Assembly (NCBI GenBank): GCA_900767135.1
Contig: CAAFYU010000040.1
Location: 11,531 to 75,530 of the forward strand
DNA: 64,000 nucleotides
Direction of reading: 5' to 3'
Source: Candidatus Gastranaerophilales bacterium
Lineage (GTDB): Bacteria > Cyanobacteriota > Vampirovibrionia > Gastranaerophilales > Gastranaerophilaceae
The position numbers and the translations under genes were made by a program. Below are positions 7,194 to 15,718 of the stretch, one piece after another. Numbering within the stretch: position 1 is the first letter of the stretch; each line of letters starts with the position of its first letter. The notes below the pieces were generated by a model. It had not been told where the DNA came from and did not search any database. It saw only the letters and a list, made by a program, of their open reading frames with translations.

Positions 7194-7326
7194 TGGTGAA
7201 GTGAATAAGTGAATAAGAAAATAAGTAAATAAGTTCATTTCAGTTGCTACGCAACAAAATATATTTTCGAGCGAAGCGAGCTATACGAACTTATTCACCT
7301 ATTCACTTATTTTCTTATTTACTTTT
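7194..7326. repeat. octamer-armed palindromic repeat, copy 1
   Basis: Left arm of 8-bp units (GTGAATAA, GTGAATAA, GAAAATAA, GTAAATAA). The core has GTTGC-TAC-GCAAC, AAAATATATTTT and GAGCGAAGCGAGC. The right arm has complementary units. In this copy the right arm keeps the same 5'-3' order of unit types as the left, so the arms are complementary unit by unit but not in mirrored order. Confidence 0.85.
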
Positions 7327-7356
7327 AATTTTAAACTTTTTCAAAAGGAGATAATC

Positions 7357-7680
7357 ATGTCAAACACAATCGAAATAACAGACTCAAATTTTGAACAAGA
7401 AGTACTAAACTCAGATCAGCCGGTAGTTGTTGATTTTTGGGCTTCTTGGTGTGGACCTTGCAGAAAACTTAGCCCTGTTTTAGATGAAGTAGCATCTGAA
7501 TTTTCAGGCAAAGTAAAATTTGTAAAAATTAACACAGACGAAAATGTTAAAACAGCACAAGACTACTCAATCAGCGGACTCCCGAGCCTTTTGGTTTTCA
7601 AAAACGGAAAAGCCTTAGAAAGACTTGTCGGACTTATGCCTAAGTCAACGATTATTTCAAATATTGAGAAGCATTTGTAG
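7357..7680 (+). CDS. trxA: thioredoxin
   Basis: Cytoplasmic dithiol-disulfide oxidoreductase of 107 residues, the normal length. The active site is VVVDFWASWCGPCRKLSP (C32 and C35), and the conserved cis-proline segment SISGLPSLLVFKNGK is present, together with the buried aspartate of the VVDFWA strand. It reduces target proteins and is itself recycled by thioredoxin reductase, which is not in this window. An AAGGAGA Shine-Dalgarno precedes the ATG at good spacing. The gene stands alone, flanked on both sides by copies of the octamer-armed repeat, so the upstream promoter lies in or beyond the repeat at 7194-7326. Confidence 0.96.
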   Translation: MSNTIEITDSNFEQEVLNSDQPVVVDFWASWCGPCRKLSPVLDEVASEFSGKVKFVKINTDENVKTAQDYSISGLPSLLVFKNGKALERLVGLMPKSTIISNIEKHL

Positions 7681-7681
7681 G

Positions 7682-7812
7682 GGATAAGTGAATAAGAGAA
7701 TAGGTTAATAAGTGAATAAGTTCGTTACAGTTGCTACGCAACAAAATATATTTTCGAACGAAGTGAGCTAAAAGCACTTATTCACCTATTAACTTATTTT
7801 CCTATTCACCTT
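7682..7812. repeat. octamer-armed palindromic repeat, copy 2
   Basis: Units such as GTGAATAA, GAGAATAG, GTTAATAA, GTGAATAA on the left match the right-arm complements in mirrored order. The core has GTTGC-TAC-GCAAC and the variant GAACGAAGTGAGC, in which the ACGAAGT mini-hairpin keeps pairing by a double change relative to GCGAAGC. Confidence 0.85.
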
Positions 7813-7847
7813 CCACTCCAACTCATTTCCACTTACCCACACGCAAA

Positions 7848-10094
7848 TCACAATATATCCAACGGATCAACGTCAATCGCAAGCCTTATATCCTTTGGCA
7901 TTGTAATCTTGTTCAAAAAGCTTGAAACAAATCTGTGACCTTTTTCGCCCATTTTGTTCTTTATCAAAATCTGAAAACGATATTGACTGTTCAATCTCTC
8001 GATTACGCAAGGAGAAGGTCCAAGCACCTCTAATCTTTCTGATATCCCGAATTTTTCAACCATTAAACAAAGTCGCATTGCAATTTCTTGTGCAGATTTT
8101 TCTGCCCTGAAACCGTTTTGAGAACTCAAAATCAGCCTTATAATTTGACTAAACGGCGGATAATCAAACTCTTCACGTGCAGCAATTTCTGTTTCATAAA
8201 ATTCGCCGTAATTTTGTGACTTCGCACTTTCCAAAGCATAAAAATCGGGGTTATAAGTCTGAAAAAGAACTTTCCCCGCAAACTCACCTCTTCCAGCACG
8301 ACCTGCAACCTGTGTCAAAAGCTGAAAACCTCTTTCTGATGCCCTAAAATCAGGCAAATTGAAACTTGCATCAGCGGAAATTACACCAACTAGCGTAACA
8401 TTTGGGTTATCCAAACCTTTTGCAATCATCTGAGTTCCAACCAAAATGTCAATATCACCACGTTGGAATTTTTCCAAAAGCCTTATGTGTTCCCCTTTTC
8501 TAACCAAAATGTCACTGTCAATTCGCTCTACATTATTTTCAGGGAATAGATCTTTTATGTACTGCTCAATTTTTTGAGTTCCCGTACCGCTATTTTTAAA
8601 AGCATCAGAACCACATGCCGGACAAATATCAGGGAAACGCTCAACGTGGTTGCAATAGTGGCATTTCAGCATCTGATCTTTCGCATGCCAAATCATCGGA
8701 ATAGCACAATTCGGACACTCGATAACGTGTCCGCATGCCTGACATTGCGTATATGTCGAAAATCCACGTCGATTTATCAACAAAATAACCTGTTTGCCCT
8801 GTTCAAGTGTTTCTTTTATCTCGACTTGCATAGGCTTTGAAATAACGCTTTTATAAGCCGCACGCCCATATTCCTGCATATTAATCACAAGAACAGGCGG
8901 AACTTTCGCGTCATTGTAACGTTTTTTAAGCTCAAACAGATTTCCTGTATTTACAGCTCTGTAATACGTAGAAATATCAGGGGTTGCAGAGCCCAAAAGA
9001 AGCGGGCAATTATGAAATTCTGCCAACTTTCTTGCCACAACTCTTGCATCATAACGAGGAGCCGGAGTCGTTTGTTTATAAGCACTTTCGTGCTCCTCAT
9101 CAATTATGATTAAACCGATATTTTTCAAAGGTGCAAAAACCGCAGAACGTGCACCGGCAAGAATTTTTATCTCGTTTTTATAAAGCTTTTGCCAAACATC
9201 ATAACGCTCGCCGTCAGAAATACTACTGTGCCAAATTGCAACGTCTTCTGTCCCGAATTTCTTCGCCAAACGCTTGGTGAGCTGGGACGCAAGTGCAATT
9301 TCAGGTGCTAGAAATAGGACATTTTTGCCTGCCTTAATTGTATCGTCTATGAGTTTGAAATAAACCTCGGTTTTGCCGGACGCAGTGACACCATGAAGAA
9401 GGATTTCAGGGTGGGAGTTATTAGATGCGAAGCTGCTTAGCAGCCTTTTTATCCCCTCATAGACCTTTTTCTGATCGCCTGAAAGTTCAAAAAGTGCCTC
9501 GCGTTCTGTAATTTGCAAAATATCCAACGGATTTCTGTACAATTCTTCTTGATAAAGTTTTACACAGCCTAATGCTTCAAGTTTTTTCACTGTTGCACGA
9601 GTTGTTTTGGCGTATTTTTCAAACAACATCAAAGGCATTTTGCCTGATTTTTCAAGAAGTTTTAAAATCTCTGTTTGACGCTTTGTAGCACCGTCGTATT
9701 TTTCAAACTCAATCAAGGTTTCGGTTTTTGAGGCTTTTTCGATTAATTTCATCGGAATTGCAGCGTTCAAAACCGTTACCAAGTCGCAACAGTAGTAATT
9801 TGCCACCCATTCCAAAAGTTTCAAATAATCTATTGAAAACAGTGGAGTTTCGTCAATAATTTTGCTAATTTTTTTGACCTTAAAATCGCCTGCCAAATAA
9901 TCAGAAAACCCGACACAAAAAGCATTTACAAGCCCTTGTCGTCCAAAAGGCACAAGAATTGCCTGACCGATTTGGATTTTGTCCTTCATCTCGTCAGGTA
10001 TTAAATAGCTAAATGTTTTTACGCCCAAACCTTTGATATTAACAAGCGCAGAGGCGTATTTTTGTTGTGGTTGCTCAAATAGGGTGGTTTGCAT
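7848..10094 (-). CDS. priA: primosomal protein N' (replication restart helicase PriA)
   Basis: 3'-5' DNA helicase that reloads the replisome at repaired forks. The 748-residue product has the N-terminal 3'-end-binding domain (LVNIKGLGVKTFSYLIP), a winged-helix region, Walker A LLHGVTASGKTEVY (about residue 235), Walker B IIIDEEHE, the ETP-like ARYDARVVA stretch, a zinc-binding insertion with eight cysteines (CQACGHVIECPNC to CPACGS), and the helicase C motif VAGRAGRGE. Just before Walker A the segment SSFASNNSHPE is encoded by octamer-like DNA (9421-9444, with GCTGC-TTA-GCAGC), possibly another repeat insertion. There is no clear Shine-Dalgarno; a repeat begins just upstream. Confidence 0.95.
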   Translation of the reverse strand: MQTTLFEQPQQKYASALVNIKGLGVKTFSYLIPDEMKDKIQIGQAILVPFGRQGLVNAFCVGFSDYLAGDFKVKKISKIIDETPLFSIDYLKLLEWVANYYCCDLVTVLNAAIPMKLIEKASKTETLIEFEKYDGATKRQTEILKLLEKSGKMPLMLFEKYAKTTRATVKKLEALGCVKLYQEELYRNPLDILQITEREALFELSGDQKKVYEGIKRLLSSFASNNSHPEILLHGVTASGKTEVYFKLIDDTIKAGKNVLFLAPEIALASQLTKRLAKKFGTEDVAIWHSSISDGERYDVWQKLYKNEIKILAGARSAVFAPLKNIGLIIIDEEHESAYKQTTPAPRYDARVVARKLAEFHNCPLLLGSATPDISTYYRAVNTGNLFELKKRYNDAKVPPVLVINMQEYGRAAYKSVISKPMQVEIKETLEQGKQVILLINRRGFSTYTQCQACGHVIECPNCAIPMIWHAKDQMLKCHYCNHVERFPDICPACGSDAFKNSGTGTQKIEQYIKDLFPENNVERIDSDILVRKGEHIRLLEKFQRGDIDILVGTQMIAKGLDNPNVTLVGVISADASFNLPDFRASERGFQLLTQVAGRAGRGEFAGKVLFQTYNPDFYALESAKSQNYGEFYETEIAAREEFDYPPFSQIIRLILSSQNGFRAEKSAQEIAMRLCLMVEKFGISERLEVLGPSPCVIERLNSQYRFQILIKNKMGEKGHRFVSSFLNKITMPKDIRLAIDVDPLDIL

Positions 10095-10104
10095 GGGTTA
10101 AGAC

Positions 10105-10217
10105 GGTGAGTAGTGAGTGGTGAATAGTGAATAGACCATTACAGATACTAAGACACTAAAATATATTTTTGAGCGAAGCGAATGAAAAGAACTATTCACT
10201 ATTCACCACTCACTACT
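10105..10217. repeat. heptamer-armed palindromic repeat, copy 3
   Basis: The arms are 7-bp units: GTGAGTA, GTGAGTG, GTGAATA, GTGAATA on the left and CTATTCA, CTATTCA, CCACTCA, CTACTCA on the right. The core keeps AAAATATATTTTTGAGCGAAGCGA. It fills the gap between the priA start and the PC4-like gene end. Confidence 0.82.
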
Positions 10218-10225
10218 CACTAACT

Positions 10226-10459
10226 CTACTCTTCCTCCATAAACTCTTTTTTCGCTTCTTGAATAGCTTCTTCAAGCAAGTCGATTTGATCAGGAGTGAA
10301 AGTTACACCTTTTTTAGTTGGAAGCCAAGTTTGACCTTCGTCTGTTGTGTAGAAAATTCTCATGTTCAAATAGCTTTTTCCTCTGTATTCGCTAATTGAA
10401 ATTTGCAATTGTTCTGTGTCTGATCTTTCGATTGCTGCTAATAATTTTGCGTCTGCCAT
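10226..10459 (-). CDS. PC4/YdbC-like single-stranded nucleic-acid-binding protein
   Basis: A 77-residue protein matching the transcriptional coactivator p15 (PC4) fold, which binds single-stranded DNA as a dimer. The strand pattern ISISEYRGKSYLNMRIFYTTDEGQTWLPTKKGVTFTPDQIDLLEEAIQEA follows the family plan: a curved beta sheet with aromatic and basic residues, then a C-terminal helix. Bacterial homologues are linked to recombination or transcription; the function here is not shown. An AGGAGAG ribosome binding site precedes the ATG. It sits between two heptamer-armed repeats and next to priA, but probably has its own promoter. Confidence 0.82.
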   Translation of the reverse strand: MADAKLLAAIERSDTEQLQISISEYRGKSYLNMRIFYTTDEGQTWLPTKKGVTFTPDQIDLLEEAIQEAKKEFMEEE

Positions 10460-10481
10460 TGTTCTCTCCTTTTATTAATAA

Positions 10482-10599
10482 AGTGAATGGTGAGTAGTGA
10501 GTTGTGAATGGTCTTTATAGCTCACTTTGTTCGTAAATAGCTTTTGTGCAATAGCACCTGTAACGGACTACTCACTAATCACTATTCACCATTCACTCA
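10482..10599. repeat. heptamer-armed palindromic repeat, copy 4 (core inverted)
   Basis: 7-bp units (GTGAATG, GTGAGTA, GTGAGTT, GTGAATG; right arm CTACTCA, CTAATCA, CTATTCA, CCATTCA). The core is in the opposite orientation to copies 1-3: read on the minus strand it has GGTGCTATTGCAC and the GAACAAAGTGAGC variant. Confidence 0.82.
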
Positions 10600-10658
10600 A
10601 ATTATCATACCACAGAAATTTTTATGATAAAATAATAAACAAATAAGGAGAAAAAATT

Positions 10659-11408
10659 ATGATAAAAGTTGCAGTTTGCGGAGCTATGGGCAAAATGGGT
10701 AAAGAAGTTTGTCTTGCCGTTGAAGAATGCCCTGATACAGAATTGGTTGCAAAAATTGATATTGCAAGTGATGGCATGTACCATTCAATAGATGATGCTC
10801 ATAGGGTTGAAGATATTGACGTTTTGGTTGATTTTACACAGCCAAAATCTATTTTTGAAAACGCTAAATATTGCCTTAATAACGGAATTAAAATCGTTAT
10901 CGGTACAACAGGTTTGTCAGATGAGCAGATTGCAGAATTGAAAAAACTTTCACAAGAAAAAAATACAGGCTGCTTGATTGCTCCAAACTTTTCAACCGGT
11001 GCGGTTTTGATGATGATGTTTGCAAAATTGGCATCTAAATATTTTGATAATGCGGAAATCATTGAACTTCACCACAACCAGAAAAAAGATGCTCCGTCAG
11101 GAACAGCTATCAAAACAGCCGCAATGATGGCAGAAGTTAATGATAATTTTACAAAAAACAATTGTCCTGAAACAGAAACAATCGAAGGTGCAAGAGGCGG
11201 AAAATCTTATTCAAATATCCACATTCACTCTGTCAGAATGCCTGGTTATATTGCATCACAAGAAGTAATTTTCGGATCATCAGGACAAATCATGACAATT
11301 CGCCATGACTCAATGGATAGAAAATGCTATATGCAAGGCGTAATGCTTGCCGCAAAACATGTTTTTGAAAAAAATGATTTTGTTTACGGTTTGGATAACA
11401 TTATGTAA
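10659..11408 (+). CDS. dapB: 4-hydroxy-tetrahydrodipicolinate reductase
   Basis: NAD(P)H-dependent reductase of the lysine/diaminopimelate pathway, supplying meso-DAP for the peptidoglycan made by the mur genes later in the window. The 249-residue product has the Rossmann motif VAVCGAMGKMGKEV at the N-terminus, DVLVDFTQP, the GTTGLS segment, APNFSTGAVLMM, and the catalytic ELHHNQKKDAPSGTAI with the conserved His-His and Lys. The start is an ATG after AAGGAGAA. It stands alone, followed by a terminator-like hairpin. No dapA is seen here. Confidence 0.96.
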   Translation: MIKVAVCGAMGKMGKEVCLAVEECPDTELVAKIDIASDGMYHSIDDAHRVEDIDVLVDFTQPKSIFENAKYCLNNGIKIVIGTTGLSDEQIAELKKLSQEKNTGCLIAPNFSTGAVLMMMFAKLASKYFDNAEIIELHHNQKKDAPSGTAIKTAAMMAEVNDNFTKNNCPETETIEGARGGKSYSNIHIHSVRMPGYIASQEVIFGSSGQIMTIRHDSMDRKCYMQGVMLAAKHVFEKNDFVYGLDNIM

Positions 11409-11435
11409 AAACTTTATAATCAATATTATTTAGCT

Positions 11436-11475
11436 CAATACCTCTTAATTTATTTAATTAAGGGGTATTTATTTT
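11436..11475 (+). terminator. terminator after dapB
   Basis: AATACCTCTTAAT...ATTAAGGGGTATT forms a 13-bp stem with one G-T pair, followed by TATTTT. Confidence 0.7.
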
Positions 11476-11490
11476 GAAAAAAGCAAATAC

Positions 11491-11519
11491 TTGAATAAGC
11501 TACTCGTTTTTGCTTAAAT
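11491..11519 (+). promoter_or_regulatory. promoter of the XRE/zinc-ribbon gene (leaderless layout)
   Basis: TTGAAT (11491-11496), 17-bp spacer, TTAAAT (11514-11519), then AAAAGC and the ATG at 11526. The 6-nt gap leaves no room for a ribosome binding site. Confidence 0.55.
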
Positions 11520-11525
11520 AAAAGC

Positions 11526-11930
11526 ATGAAAACATTAGCACAATTTATACAACACAGAAGAGATGAAATCGGCTATTCCCCAAAAGGATTGGCAAAAGAG
11601 TGTAATTTACCGCTTAACTTAATCGAAGATATAGAAGCCGGCAAAGAATTATTTTTACCCGTTACGGTTCGCCAAAACCTTGCAAAAGTATTAAAATGCG
11701 AAGCTGACGAAATTAAAGCTCTTGAAAAAGATATTTCATCATACACAATTTCACAAGAAATTATTGATAGTTTGAAAGAACTTATACTGAACGGTGCAGG
11801 CGGGTTGAAATGCCCGAAATGCGGAGCTCCATTGGTTACAAGGATAGCAAAACTCTATGACTTGGAAGATAATTTAATGCTTCACCCAAAAGCTCATTGC
11901 TCAAAATGTTCGTTTCATATTACTGAATAA
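11526..11930 (+). CDS. XRE-type HTH protein with C-terminal zinc ribbon
   Basis: A 134-residue putative regulator of unknown target. Residues about 3-62 fit an XRE-like helix-turn-helix (FIQHRRDEIGYSPKGLAKECNLPLNLIEDIEAGKE). The C-terminal 35 residues contain CPKCGAPLV and CSKCSF, two CxxC pairs that form a zinc ribbon. No membrane segment or enzyme motif is present. A promoter abuts the start codon and the ATG lacks a Shine-Dalgarno. Gene order (dapB before, a convergent cupin gene after) gives no clear functional hint. Confidence 0.75.
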   Translation: MKTLAQFIQHRRDEIGYSPKGLAKECNLPLNLIEDIEAGKELFLPVTVRQNLAKVLKCEADEIKALEKDISSYTISQEIIDSLKELILNGAGGLKCPKCGAPLVTRIAKLYDLEDNLMLHPKAHCSKCSFHITE

Positions 11931-11945
11931 AATTCCAAAAATATT

Positions 11946-11985
11946 AAAAAATTTGTGCAAAGGAATATATTTGCACAAATTTTTT
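11946..11985. terminator. bidirectional terminator between convergent genes
   Basis: AAAAAATTTGTGCAAA pairs with TTTGCACAAATTTTTT around an 8-nt loop (GGAATATA). It serves the XRE/zinc-ribbon gene on plus and the cupin gene on minus. Confidence 0.85.
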
Positions 11986-11989
11986 AACG

Positions 11990-12292
11990 TTATATTTTTA
12001 TCAACAAAAATCTGCTGTCTTTTAATGCCAAAACCTTGTGTTCTGTGTCTTTTTTGAACATTAAGATTTCACCTTTTTCGACTTTGAATTTTTCTGCATC
12101 AAAGTGAAGTTCGATTTCCCCATCAACAACTATTACAGCCGCATCACAAATTGATGTGTGAGTGTCAATAATTTCTTCTTTTTTCAACGAAACAATCGAC
12201 AAACTGCTGTCATTGTGCTCCATTAGAGTTTCTTTTTCAAATTTCTTATCAGTTGTGCCAAGTTCTTTAACTTTCAATACGTTATAAAACAT
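11990..12292 (-). CDS. small cupin-domain protein
   Basis: A 100-residue single-domain beta-barrel protein of the RmlC-like cupin fold. The second half carries a reduced cupin pattern, AAVIVVDGEIELHFDAEKFKVEKGEILMFKKDTEHKVLAL: glycines at turns and one histidine near the C-terminal motif. The first motif (usually HxH) is degenerate, with IDTHTSICDAAV offering only one or two histidines. It could bind a metal or small ligand, or be purely structural. The ligand and pathway are unknown. GGAGGG just upstream of the ATG gives a good ribosome binding site. It is a single gene with its own terminator. Confidence 0.7.
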   Translation of the reverse strand: MFYNVLKVKELGTTDKKFEKETLMEHNDSSLSIVSLKKEEIIDTHTSICDAAVIVVDGEIELHFDAEKFKVEKGEILMFKKDTEHKVLALKDSRFLLIKI

Positions 12293-12374
12293 TTTTCCCT
12301 CCTTAATTTTAAACTACACGTTCATTTTAAGAAGGGAAAAATAATTTTTTATCCGACTTTCGGGCAATATATTT

Positions 12375-13934
12375 TTATTTTTTAGCTGATTTGTCCGCAA
12401 GTTCAGAATCGACTCTCAAAAATACCGGTTTGATATCTTCTTTTTCGATAAGTTTTCCAAGCTTGATGTTGTCAGCTTTCAAATCGTCAAGTTTTGTATT
12501 TAAGTCAAATGACAATTGTCTAGCCATATCAGCAGCGATATTCGGGCAGTACGGGTAAATCAATGATGCTATTATACACATAATATCAAGAACATTTACC
12601 AAAACTTGTCCGCATTCCGTCATTTTTTCTTCTTTTGCCAAAGTCCAAGGTGCATTGTCTTGAACGTATTTGTTAGTCATATCAACAAGCGAATTTATTG
12701 CAAGAGCGGCTTCTGAAATTTCAAAGTTATCAAAGTGATTTTTAACAATTTGAACTGTGCCCAAAGCCTTTTTCGCAAGCGGATTTTCAGCCTTGAATTC
12801 GGCTTTAACTTCGCCATCAAAATATTTAACCAACATAGATAGTGTTCTGTTCAAAAGATTTCCCATGCTGTTTGCAAGGTGTGCGTTGACTTTTTCCTTG
12901 AAATCGTTGTCGGAATAGTTTCCGTCACGTCCGCAAGGTGCAGATGATGCCATGTAATACCTGAACGCGTCAGGATTTTCAAGATTGAATGTTTCCAAAA
13001 CAGATGTTGGAGAAATTACGTTGCCCAATGATTTTGACATTTTTGATTCGTCAATCGTAATCCAACCGTGTGCAAAAATATGTTTTGGCAACGGCAAATC
13101 CAATGCCATCAAGAATGCAGGCCAATAGATACTGTGGAATTTCAAAATATCCTTACCGATTACGTGAACATCTGCCGGCCAATATTTTTTGAATTTTTCA
13201 GACGGATTTTCTGTGTCGTAGCCGAGTGCCGTAATATAGTTTGAAAGTGCGTCAATCCAAACATAGATTGATTGTTCAGGATCTGACAAAACATCAATAC
13301 CCCATTGAACATTTGATTTTGCACGAGAAACAGAAATATCCTGAATATCTTCCAACTGGTTCAAAACCTCATTAGCTCTGAATTCCGGCAATATAAAATC
13401 AGGGTGCTCCTTGATATATTTGATGATTGCGTCTTTATATTTTGAAAGTTTGAAGAAATAATTTTCTTCCTTAACAACTTCCGGTTTCTTCTGGTGATCA
13501 GGGCAAAGACCGTCTTCTGTCAAGTCTTTCGGGTTCAAAAAGCATTCGCAACCTGTACAGTACAAACCTTCATAAGAATTTTTGTAGATATCACCTTGTG
13601 CCAAAAGTTTTTCAAAAATATGTTGAACAATTTTTTCGTGAGCTTCGTCAGTGGTTCTGATAAACTGTGAATAGTTGATATCAAGGGCTTTCCAAGCATC
13701 TTTGAATTTTTGTGCGTTTGCATCACAAAGTTCTTTCGGACTAATTCCTTTGCTTGCAGCGGTTTTTTGGATTTTGATACCGTGTTCGTCAGTCCCTGTA
13801 AGCATATATACATCATCACAACGTTGTGTATAGTGTCTTGTAATAATATCAGACAAGATTTTTTCGTAAGCGTGACCGATGTGTGGGGCTCCGTTTACGT
13901 AGTCAATTGCTGTTGTTAAATAAAATTTTTCCAT
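12375..13934 (-). CDS. metG: methionyl-tRNA synthetase
   Basis: Class I aminoacyl-tRNA synthetase that charges initiator and elongator tRNA-Met. The 519-residue product has the HIGH motif (GAPHIGHAYE, about residue 15), the KMSKS loop (DESKMSKSLGNV, about residue 300), a connective-domain cysteine pair (CTGCECF) followed by LCPDH, and the helical anticodon-binding domain to about 505. It lacks the C-terminal EMAP/Trbp111 domain found in longer bacterial forms. The start is an ATG after TGGAGAA. The 48-bp gap to the upstream membrane protein gene could allow co-transcription. Confidence 0.96.
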   Translation of the reverse strand: MEKFYLTTAIDYVNGAPHIGHAYEKILSDIITRHYTQRCDDVYMLTGTDEHGIKIQKTAASKGISPKELCDANAQKFKDAWKALDINYSQFIRTTDEAHEKIVQHIFEKLLAQGDIYKNSYEGLYCTGCECFLNPKDLTEDGLCPDHQKKPEVVKEENYFFKLSKYKDAIIKYIKEHPDFILPEFRANEVLNQLEDIQDISVSRAKSNVQWGIDVLSDPEQSIYVWIDALSNYITALGYDTENPSEKFKKYWPADVHVIGKDILKFHSIYWPAFLMALDLPLPKHIFAHGWITIDESKMSKSLGNVISPTSVLETFNLENPDAFRYYMASSAPCGRDGNYSDNDFKEKVNAHLANSMGNLLNRTLSMLVKYFDGEVKAEFKAENPLAKKALGTVQIVKNHFDNFEISEAALAINSLVDMTNKYVQDNAPWTLAKEEKMTECGQVLVNVLDIMCIIASLIYPYCPNIAADMARQLSFDLNTKLDDLKADNIKLGKLIEKEDIKPVFLRVDSELADKSAKK

Positions 13935-13982
13935 TTTTTCTCCATTATTCTTTCAATGTTTTTAGTTTAGCATAAAAAGATT

Positions 13983-15626
13983 TTATTTTCTCTTAAAAAT
14001 CAAATATCTAAATTCGTCACCAATAACTGTTTGAAATTCGTAGTTATTTTGGATAAATCCGCAGAATTCCAACGCATAATCCTGACAAATGTATCTGAAA
14101 TAATAATCTTTCATATCGAGGTTATTGAAAATAACAAATTCCGGTAAATTTTCTTTGTAGTGATTGATAATTTTCTCTTCGCCAAATGTTTCTATGTAAA
14201 GCGGTAAAAGCGAATTGTAATAATCATCAGAACGCCTTTGAGCAAGAAAATTAATAGTCATTCCCTCAGGGAAAATCACGATTTTGTCGTCTTGTTTAGT
14301 ATTTTGGTTAATATATTCAATTAACTGATTTGAACTTTCGGCAAGAGAATTTTCAGTGTAAATCGAGCCGAACGGAGTCGAAACCTTGTGATTTGCAAGG
14401 CTCAACGAGTTTAAGTTTGTTAAAAGAATAACTAAACTTACCGCAAGTACGTAAATCCCAGCCATTTTTTCGAGTTTTAGCGGAAGATATTTGAAAATTA
14501 GTGCAAATAACGCAACGAAAGCAATCGATACATAATAATTTCCATAACTACCCAAAAGCAATACCCAAAAGACTTTTGCACATACTGCAATTGTTGAAAC
14601 TCCGAGTAAAACTAATTTGAAATCCACATCGATTTTCTTTGTTACGGTTTTGAAAATCTGAATTCCATACAAAATGAAAATCAAAATCGGCAAAAATCCA
14701 AAAGAATATTTTCCACCAAACATTATGAAAAATAAAACCCAACCAACTATGCCTAAAAGTATTGCAGGAAGCCGTTTTTTGCCAAACATATAACAGCTTG
14801 AAAGTATTGCGACAAACGGAATTGCAAATTTCAAAAACAAAGTGAAAACCGTCATCGGAACTTTTGGGTGAAAATAAATTCCACTGTTTTGATAAAAATA
14901 AGTCAAAGTCTTGCTTTTAGCCATAAGAGATGTTGTTGCAAGTGAGTTTATAAGACTTTCAACTCTCAATCCTTGTTCAAATAATATGCCAATGCTTAAA
15001 ATCGGTATAATTGCAAATGTAAAAAGTGCTTTCCAGTTTTTTGACCTTACAATTATTGCCAAAATAATGAATGCGTAGAGTAAAAAGTCGTATTTGCAAG
15101 TTACGGCAACTCCTCCCAAAAACGAGCTGATACAAAGGTTTTGTATATTTTTGTCATCAGAGAATTTCAACAAAAAATAAAGCGAAAACAAAAATGCAAC
15201 CAATCCATACAAGACAGCCCAAGAATATGGAAAATTGAAGTTGAAAAGGCTTGTGGTTGCAACTCCGATAGCTATTGTAAAAACTCCGATTGCAAAGCTC
15301 AAAAACTTTGACAAAAACTTTTGTGCAACAAGATAAATTCCGCTAACCACTAAAATTGAACAGCAAGCACCAATTCCGTAAAGCGTTGATAACTTAGCCC
15401 CAAAAACCATGTACCACAACGCATTTATCTGATACGCCAACGGCCCGTATATATTGAACAAATCCTTATACAAAACTTTTCCGCTCAAAATTTCTTGCGG
15501 ATAATAAACTTCACGCCCAAAATCAATCAATATTCCCGAATAATGCCCCAGAAACATAAAAAGCCCTACAAGGCATAATAGCCACAATATTACGAGGAAT
15601 TTATTTTCAATAAAAAAATCTTTCAT
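13983..15626 (-). CDS. polytopic membrane protein, GT-C (ArnT/PMT-like) glycosyltransferase candidate
   Basis: Membrane protein of 547 residues with about 11-13 hydrophobic helices and a soluble C-terminal domain of about 130 residues. The first loop contains DFGREVYYPQEILSGKVLYKDLFNIYGPLAYQ, an acidic/aromatic extracytoplasmic loop typical of GT-C enzymes that move sugars from polyprenyl-phosphate carriers. No exact subfamily is recognised. The start is put at the ATG at 15626 (MKDFFIEN); an in-frame codon 12 residues upstream gives an unlikely extension. There is no strong Shine-Dalgarno. It lies directly before metG on the same strand. The donor and acceptor are unknown. Confidence 0.7.
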   Translation of the reverse strand: MKDFFIENKFLVILWLLCLVGLFMFLGHYSGILIDFGREVYYPQEILSGKVLYKDLFNIYGPLAYQINALWYMVFGAKLSTLYGIGACCSILVVSGIYLVAQKFLSKFLSFAIGVFTIAIGVATTSLFNFNFPYSWAVLYGLVAFLFSLYFLLKFSDDKNIQNLCISSFLGGVAVTCKYDFLLYAFIILAIIVRSKNWKALFTFAIIPILSIGILFEQGLRVESLINSLATTSLMAKSKTLTYFYQNSGIYFHPKVPMTVFTLFLKFAIPFVAILSSCYMFGKKRLPAILLGIVGWVLFFIMFGGKYSFGFLPILIFILYGIQIFKTVTKKIDVDFKLVLLGVSTIAVCAKVFWVLLLGSYGNYYVSIAFVALFALIFKYLPLKLEKMAGIYVLAVSLVILLTNLNSLSLANHKVSTPFGSIYTENSLAESSNQLIEYINQNTKQDDKIVIFPEGMTINFLAQRRSDDYYNSLLPLYIETFGEEKIINHYKENLPEFVIFNNLDMKDYYFRYICQDYALEFCGFIQNNYEFQTVIGDEFRYLIFKRK

Positions 15627-15718
15627 ATTACAAAATTTAACAAATAAACGCACAAAAAGCAATTTTGTATCGCAAAAAAACTTTTTATATACAAGGTAGA
15701 AAAATAAAGGAGTAGATT

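Noticed and set aside
7194..7812. Tandem GTGAATAA units as a CRISPR array.
   Set aside because: The units are 8 bp and degenerate, with no spacers of uniform length, and no cas genes are present.
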